NCBI GenBank assembly: GCA_021813505.1
Contig: JAKAKI010000018.1
Location: 1-64,000, forward strand
Direction: 5' to 3'
DNA: 64,000 bases
Origin: a bacterium
GTDB taxonomy: Bacteria > Zixibacteria > MSB-5A5 > WJJR01
Shown here: in pieces, positions 62,606 through 64,000 of the stretch
Numbering within the stretch: the stretch's first letter is position 1
Layout: each line of letters opens with the position of its first letter
Position numbers and translations under genes: made by a program
Notes under the pieces: model-generated
The model's database searches: none
Seen by the model: only the letters and a program-made list of their open reading frames with translations
What the model was told of the DNA's origin: nothing

Positions 62606-63235
62606 CTATTCGATGGCCAACCTTCTCCTCTTGAACATGAAGAATGCGGTGCCGGCCAGCATGATAACTAAAGCCAGCAGACCCCAAGTGGTCAGGGACG
62701 GAACATGTTCACAATTCGAACCGAAACTGACCTCAGACATCGTAATCGCGTTCCCACCGGTGTTCTTGATGATCAGCCATTCCCAGTCAGGTTGGGGCCT
62801 GATCTTGTAAATGAGCTGGTAAGGCGAGCCGGGGGCGGTTTCACTGGAGATTTCCCCGAAGCTCGCAACACCGCTCTTTGATCCATTGTTGGCCAGTTGG
62901 AATTGCAGCGTGCTCGTCCCTGTGTAGGTGATCTTTACGGTGACAAACTTCATGTTGTCGGCGATGCGGAAATTCTCCATTGCCAGGACCAGATAACTCC
63001 CGGCCGGGAGTGATGTCGATGCTGCGGGCACTCCGGCCGTCAACACGCCCGTGTTCCAAACCCACGCGCTGCCATTCCAGGTTGGTTTGAAGTCGAGTGT
63101 ATCGGCGCCCGGGGTGGTGCTTTGGATCCGGTAATACTTGTCGCCAATTCCCTGTGCCTCCTGGCTGCCGGCGAAGATGGTGCAAGGCATGACAAACACC
63201 AGGATCGCGAGTGTGAGCATTATTGCCTTCTTCAT
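62606..63235 (-). CDS. Exported protein with IPTL-like C-terminal sorting signal
   Basis: A 209-residue exported protein. N-terminal signal peptide KKAIMLTLAILVFVMPCTIFA; a beta-rich middle; C terminus VPSLTTWGLLALVIMLAGTA (a short motif and a membrane helix) ending in KRRR. This tripartite tail resembles the IPTL-CTERM and related sorting signals processed by exosortase-like enzymes. The processing enzyme is not in the window. ATG 63235 has AAGGAGATTCC upstream. Function of the mature domain is unknown; a surface-attached protein is expected. Confidence 0.8.
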   Translation of the reverse strand: MKKAIMLTLAILVFVMPCTIFAGSQEAQGIGDKYYRIQSTTPGADTLDFKPTWNGSAWVWNTGVLTAGVPAASTSLPAGSYLVLAMENFRIADNMKFVTVKITYTGTSTLQFQLANNGSKSGVASFGEISSETAPGSPYQLIYKIRPQPDWEWLIIKNTGGNAITMSEVSFGSNCEHVPSLTTWGLLALVIMLAGTAFFMFKRRRLAIE

Positions 63236-63374
63236 CACGGAATCTCCTTATTGAGTTACCCCATGTTTGGGTGATTCTCATTTACGCCACTGAGCCGATT
63301 CACCTGGTACCTTCAGAACCCTGGCGCTGTTTTGAGACGTCCCGGTCGCAGCGGCCTCTGACAGGCTGGCCGGC

Positions 63375-64000
63375 TCACAATAACCTGATGGGTATCGTAG
63401 GCGGGCCTCGTCCTTCGGCGGCGAGCCGCAGGCTTTGAGTGACGAGCCCGGGGGACAGGATAAGGTCCCAATTACTCTTACCCTCCGTTGCGATATGCCC
63501 CCGGGCTCGTACGATGGCGACCGCCGTCTCAAGGGCGGCGAGCAAAAGCGAATTGATGAGGACAATAATCAGCGCGACGATGAGGCATCCGAATAGTGTT
63601 GCGATGCTGTGCCACATTGGGACTGACAGCGACAACTCTGTCTCGGAGAAAAGACCGTCGCCAATTCCTGCGTGCATCAGGCCGGCCTCAAGTGCAACCC
63701 AAAGCAGAGCGACCAGAATGGGTTGGAATCCCCAGCGGCGCCGCACCCGCGCCAGGGTCCAGCCAAAAAGTGAGAACAAGGCGGTCCCGAGCGAAATCCG
63801 CAGAAGCGCCATCCAGGGTGTCACAACCAGTGTGTCGATGCCGGCAACTGTCAGGAAGCTGATGCCGAGGAAAAATCCGAGCCGCATCCCGGCGGCTTCA
63901 CTGGAGCGGTTGGATTTATAAAGGAACGGGATCAGTGCGACAAACGACAGGTACCAACAGTTCGAGACGTGGGCAAGAAGCAGAAACAGCGCCGATGCTC
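63375..64000 (-). CDS. Partial gene: Lnt-like membrane domain without nitrilase domain
   Basis: The frame runs from the window edge (base 63998) to the stop at 63375; about 207 residues are visible, and it continues outside. Several hydrophobic helices: SALFLLLAHVSNCW, LGFFLGISFL, PILVALLWVALEAGLM and VALIIVLINSLLLAALE. The WxxLE-like helix and the last INSLLLAAL resemble the N-terminal half of apolipoprotein N-acyltransferase (Lnt). The catalytic carbon-nitrogen hydrolase domain that should follow is missing: the gene stops about 25 residues after a soluble turn (KSNWDLILSPG). It may be a truncated Lnt or another membrane protein of this fold. Confidence 0.5.
   Translation of the reverse strand, partial: ASALFLLLAHVSNCWYLSFVALIPFLYKSNRSSEAAGMRLGFFLGISFLTVAGIDTLVVTPWMALLRISLGTALFSLFGWTLARVRRRWGFQPILVALLWVALEAGLMHAGIGDGLFSETELSLSVPMWHSIATLFGCLIVALIIVLINSLLLAALETAVAIVRARGHIATEGKSNWDLILSPGLVTQSLRLAAEGRGPPTIPIRLL

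Overview
The window looks like one chromosomal stretch of a GC-rich, diderm (Gram-negative-type) bacterium. Diderm architecture is shown by a secretin, outer-membrane beta-barrel proteins, lipobox lipoproteins and periplasmic adaptor proteins. Menaquinone biosynthesis, an IPTL-like C-terminal sorting signal, many PAS/GAF sensors and exported surface proteins would fit an uncultured lineage near the FCB group (for example Zixibacteria-like). That placement is inference from gene content, not a measured phylogeny. No rRNA, tRNA or CRISPR array was recognised.

Layout. Bases 1-126 hold the 3' end (domains V-VI) of a group II intron, followed by an APH-like phosphotransferase. Bases 1249-6769 are a phosphate-uptake operon (porin, pstS, pstC, pstA, pstB, phoU) behind four TTAACA-like half-sites at an exact 11-bp period. 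Bases 7034-15435 form a complete menaquinone operon, menF-D-H-B-A-C-E, with several 1-4 nt stop/start overlaps. A nested palindromic repeat (15493-15655) separates it from a signalling block (15976-28276). That block encodes a PAS/GAF sensor lacking a kinase, a small exported protein, an outer-membrane barrel, a large sensor kinase, a receiver-kinase hybrid, a receiver-HDOD protein and a receiver with a degenerate HD-GYP domain.

On the minus strand follow an APC-superfamily permease, a dCMP deaminase and the most unusual locus of the window (31188-36329). In transcription order this locus encodes two paralogous exported proteins, an intrinsic-terminator-like hairpin, a tandemly duplicated PapD/DUF916-like periplasmic protein and a secretin. 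No assembly ATPase, platform protein, prepilin peptidase or usher lies beside it. I propose it may be a surface-structure or export system in which a secretin takes the place of an usher; this is a hypothesis.

Bases 37006-44272 encode a MacAB-type ABC exporter with its own sigma-54 activator and sensor kinase. A near-consensus sigma-54 promoter and an upstream perfect dyad imply autoregulation. Next come a beta-propeller lipoprotein, a SWIB protein with a histone-H1-like tail, an MFS transporter, rpe and a pgi-type isomerase. A probable type II restriction-modification pair lies at 50929-53255. The last part (53293-64000) holds a beta-propeller lipoprotein, a double CDGSH Fe-S protein, an FKBP lipoprotein, an SRPBCC protein, a secreted surface-type protein, a small alpha/beta-barrel-like protein, a second MacAB-type exporter, a protein with a CTERM-like sorting signal, and a partial gene resembling the membrane half of apolipoprotein N-acyltransferase.
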